Assembly (NCBI GenBank): GCA_963665785.1
Contig: OY762456.1
Location: forward strand, 806,001-870,000
Source: UBA7455 sp026713185
Lineage (GTDB): Bacteria; Pseudomonadota; Gammaproteobacteria; Pseudomonadales; Azotimanducaceae
Direction of reading: 5' to 3'
DNA: 64,000 bases
Shown one piece after another: positions 61,874-64,000 of the stretch. Position 1 is the first letter of the stretch, and the number at the start of each line of letters is the position of its first letter. A program made the translations under genes and the position numbers. The notes beneath the pieces were generated by a model. That model saw only the letters and a program-made list of their open reading frames with translations. It was not told the origin of the DNA and made no database searches.

Positions 61874-63790
61874 TCACGCTGCCCGTCCCTTTTTTTCTAC
61901 TTCCGTGTTCAGCAGGTGACAGAACTCGTCAATCGTCATAACCCCGAGATCATCTCCATTACGGGCACGAACCGAAATCAGACCATTCTGAACTTCCCGA
62001 TCCCCCGCTATCAGTAAATACGGAACTTTCTGGATCGTATGTTCGCGCACCTTAAATCCGATTTTTTCATTTTTCAAGTCACTTTTTATTCTGAAACCTC
62101 TTTCAGTCAATGACTTACATACATTCTGGCAATAATCTGACTGTCTGTCGGTAATATTCAGCACCATGGCCTGTACCGGCGCCAGCCATGGCGGCAGTTC
62201 TCCGGCACAGTTTTCTATCAGAATAGCGATGAACCGCTCAAATGATCCCAGCATGGCACGGTGTAACATGACCGGCGTTTGCCGGCTTCCGTCTTCGGCC
62301 ACGTATTGTGCATCAAGTCTTCCAGGCATGGAAAAATCCACCTGCATCGTACCGCACTGCCAGACCCTGCCAAGACAGTCTTTAAGAGAAAATTCGATTT
62401 TGGGACCGTAGAATGCACCTTCTCCCGGCAGTTCCTCCCAATCCAGTCCTTTCACATCCATTGCATCGGCAAGCGCTTTTTCCGCCCGGCTCCAGTCGGC
62501 ATCTGTTCCCACCCGGTTCTCAGGACGGGTGGAGAGTTTGATAATGATGTCGTTGAACCCGAAGTCGCGATAAACCTCTGTCAGGATGTCAATAAAGTCG
62601 ATGACTTCTCCCTGAATCTGCTCTTCCGTACAAAAGATATGTGCATCATCCTGTACAAAAGCACGTGCACGCATTAATCCCTGCAAGGTGCCTGAAGGTT
62701 CATCCCGGTGGCAGGAACCGAATTCCGCCAGCCGGACCGGCAGTTCCCTGTAACTTTTAAGCCCCTGATTAAAGACCTGAACGTGGCAGGGACAGTTCAT
62801 GGGTTTTATGGCATAGAGACGATTGTCTGTGCTGAGTGAAAACATGTCATCACCGAACTTGTCGGCATGACCGGATTTCTCCCACAGAGACATATCCACA
62901 AGTTGCGGCGTCCTGATTTCCTGGTAGCCATTGGCTTGTTGTACGTTGCGGATATAGTCCTCAATGATCTGCCAGACCTGCCAGCCACCGGGGTGCCAGA
63001 ACACCATCCCGGGAGCTTCTTCCTGGGTGTGGAACAGGTCCAGTTTTTTGCCCAGCTTTCGATGATCACGCTTCCCGGCTTCCTCTAACCGGTGAAGGTA
63101 CTGTTTCAGCGTTTTTTTATCGGCCCAGGCAGTTCCATAAATCCGTTGCAGCATCTCGTTTCCGGAGTCTCCCCGCCAGTAGGCGCCGGCAACCCTGGTC
63201 AACTTGAACGCCTGTAATTTACCGGTATTCGGGATATGAGGTCCCCGGCACAGGTCGATAAATTCACCCTGTCTGTAGAATGAGAGTTCCTGATCTTCCG
63301 GTATGTCCTCCAGGATTTTAACCTTGTAGCTTTCACCCATCTTGCTGAACAAATCAATGGCTTCACTACGGGACATGACCGATCTTTCTACCTTGAAATC
63401 CTGTTTGGCGATTTCAACCATGCGTTTTTCGATCTGTTCCAGGTCTTCCGGCGTAAACGGCCGTTTGTAGGCAAAGTCGTAATAGAACCCATCCTCTATG
63501 ACCGGGCCAATGGTCACTTGTGCCGACGGAAAAAGCTGTTGTACGGCCTGCGCCATCAGGTGGGCGCATGAATGACGCAAAATCTCGATACCTTCCTCGT
63601 CCCTGGAGGTAATGATCGACAACGCCGCATCGCCATCAATAATGCAGGAGGTGTCTACCAGAGTTCCGTCGACACGGCCAGCCAGTGCTGACCTGGCTAA
63701 CCCTGGTCCAATGGACTCGGCAACCTGATGAACTGAAACGGGGGAATCAAATTTTTTCTGACTGCCGTCCGGCAGCGTTATTGCAGGCAT
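61874..63790 (-). CDS. thrS: threonyl-tRNA synthetase
   Basis: 638 residues. It has an N-terminal TGS domain, a H-S-C-A-H-L-M-A-Q editing domain, and a class II core whose zinc ligands are Cys in M-N-C-P-C-H and His in Q-D-D-A-H-I-F, with a third His in M-L-H-R-A-M-L-G. The C-terminal anticodon-binding domain follows. It is the first gene of the infC-rpmI-rplT-pheS-pheT-ihfA block. No tRNA-like operator could be identified by eye, and its promoter probably lies before the upstream tRNA. Confidence 0.97.
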   Translation of the reverse strand: MPAITLPDGSQKKFDSPVSVHQVAESIGPGLARSALAGRVDGTLVDTSCIIDGDAALSIITSRDEEGIEILRHSCAHLMAQAVQQLFPSAQVTIGPVIEDGFYYDFAYKRPFTPEDLEQIEKRMVEIAKQDFKVERSVMSRSEAIDLFSKMGESYKVKILEDIPEDQELSFYRQGEFIDLCRGPHIPNTGKLQAFKLTRVAGAYWRGDSGNEMLQRIYGTAWADKKTLKQYLHRLEEAGKRDHRKLGKKLDLFHTQEEAPGMVFWHPGGWQVWQIIEDYIRNVQQANGYQEIRTPQLVDMSLWEKSGHADKFGDDMFSLSTDNRLYAIKPMNCPCHVQVFNQGLKSYRELPVRLAEFGSCHRDEPSGTLQGLMRARAFVQDDAHIFCTEEQIQGEVIDFIDILTEVYRDFGFNDIIIKLSTRPENRVGTDADWSRAEKALADAMDVKGLDWEELPGEGAFYGPKIEFSLKDCLGRVWQCGTMQVDFSMPGRLDAQYVAEDGSRQTPVMLHRAMLGSFERFIAILIENCAGELPPWLAPVQAMVLNITDRQSDYCQNVCKSLTERGFRIKSDLKNEKIGFKVREHTIQKVPYLLIAGDREVQNGLISVRARNGDDLGVMTIDEFCHLLNTEVEKKGRAA

Positions 63791-63806
63791 GTTGATCTCG
63801 CTCTTC

Positions 63807-63819
63807 AGTGGTGACCACT
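63807..63819 (-). promoter_or_regulatory. dyad in the thrS leader
   Basis: agtggtgaccact is a 6-base inverted repeat around one central base, 17 bases upstream of the thrS start. It could be a regulator site or part of the translational operator that ThrS uses in E. coli, but no binding protein can be named. Confidence 0.3.
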
Positions 63820-63845
63820 ACCAAAGGCCACATGTAAATTTTTAA

Positions 63846-63922
63846 TGGTAGGAACGCTCGGATTCGAACCGAGGACCCTCGCCTTGTCGAGACGATGCTC
63901 TAACCAACTGAGCTACGCTCCT
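63846..63922 (-). tRNA. tRNA-Val (anticodon GAC) with C at position 33
   Basis: 77 bases. The acceptor arms aggagcg and cgttcct pair with one G-T, A73 and CCA are encoded, the D arm is gctc/gagc, and the T arm ctcgg-ttcgaat-ccgag is perfect. The anticodon stem is tcgtc/ggcga with loop tcgacaa, giving anticodon GAC for GTC codons. Position 33, nearly always U, is C by this alignment. No strong promoter is seen in the 78 bases up to the window edge, and cotranscription with upstream DNA is likely. Confidence 0.9.
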
Positions 63923-64000
63923 TTAGTCCCAGCCTCCGAATGACGTGTCCTGAGGACCGTCCCGGGCGCCAAAAAGTCAATTCTAACATGACTGACATCT

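Noticed and set aside
1..64000. CRISPR arrays, prophage genes and defence systems
   Set aside because: No regularly spaced repeats, phage structural genes, integrase or recognisable defence enzymes were found. Only the IS transposases are mobile.

Overview
The window looks like chromosomal DNA of a gammaproteobacterium outside the Enterobacterales. The evidence is ZipA, IHF-alpha, a smc-zipA-ligA block, an argG/nth/rnf/metG/apbC block and a thrS-infC-rpmI-rplT-pheS-pheT-ihfA-merR block with tRNA genes at both ends. From memory this order resembles Pseudomonas and its relatives. Most genes are housekeeping. The accessory interest lies in about 1-6.9 kb, in the lar genes, in the rnf operon and in 42.7-56.1 kb.

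Region by region: 1-6.9 kb is a scrambled edge. It holds a cut-off TIGR04282-type glycosyltransferase gene, a visibly GC-rich CsgG-family secretion-type protein, a DDE transposase element, a 5'-truncated relative of that element, coaE with a perfect 117-bp tandem duplication over its start, a PHP phosphoesterase, and a nested inverted-repeat element. 6.9-10.9 kb carries a Tat-type Fe-S aldo/keto reductase with LarC and LarE, then tRNA-Arg and a convergent LarB. This is the nickel-pincer cofactor pathway, without a LarA enzyme in view. 12-19.7 kb holds smc, zipA (with a perfect 183-bp in-frame tandem duplication), ligA and a transglycosylase lipoprotein. 19.9-31.6 kb holds dinG, a glycerate kinase, a CDGSH protein, a coiled-coil membrane protein, a hydrolase, a thiolase, a GH20 hexosaminidase, glpK, argD, grxD and rubrerythrin.

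31.6-42.6 kb holds rnt-pyrC, argG, then a reverse-strand operon metG-rnfA-rnfB/C-rnfD-rnfG-rnfE-nth, then apbC and a two-gene MaoC hydratase. The rnf operon has no normal rnfC. Its rnfB runs on in frame into the two-cluster ferredoxin tail of RnfC, so the NADH/FMN/SLBB part of RnfC is absent from this locus, and RnfG and RnfD are also short.

42.7-56.1 kb, mostly reverse strand, holds three large exported or membrane proteins: a TPR/VCBS/ASPIC lipoprotein, a membrane pentaheme cytochrome c with a possible di-heme-b membrane part and TPRs, and a membrane-anchored CRTAC1-like protein. They sit directly downstream of manC and next to a small O-antigen set (wzy-like, wbpM-like, wbpL-like). They look like one transcription unit with an unknown extracytoplasmic redox job. 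The last 8 kb is the translation block, with infC starting at AUU, a promoter for infC inside thrS, and a tRNA-Val whose normally invariant U33 reads as C.

The best candidates for undescribed biology are the RnfB-RnfC chimera and the cytochrome/CRTAC1/VCBS cluster. All calls come from reading the sequence by eye. No alignment or database search was run.
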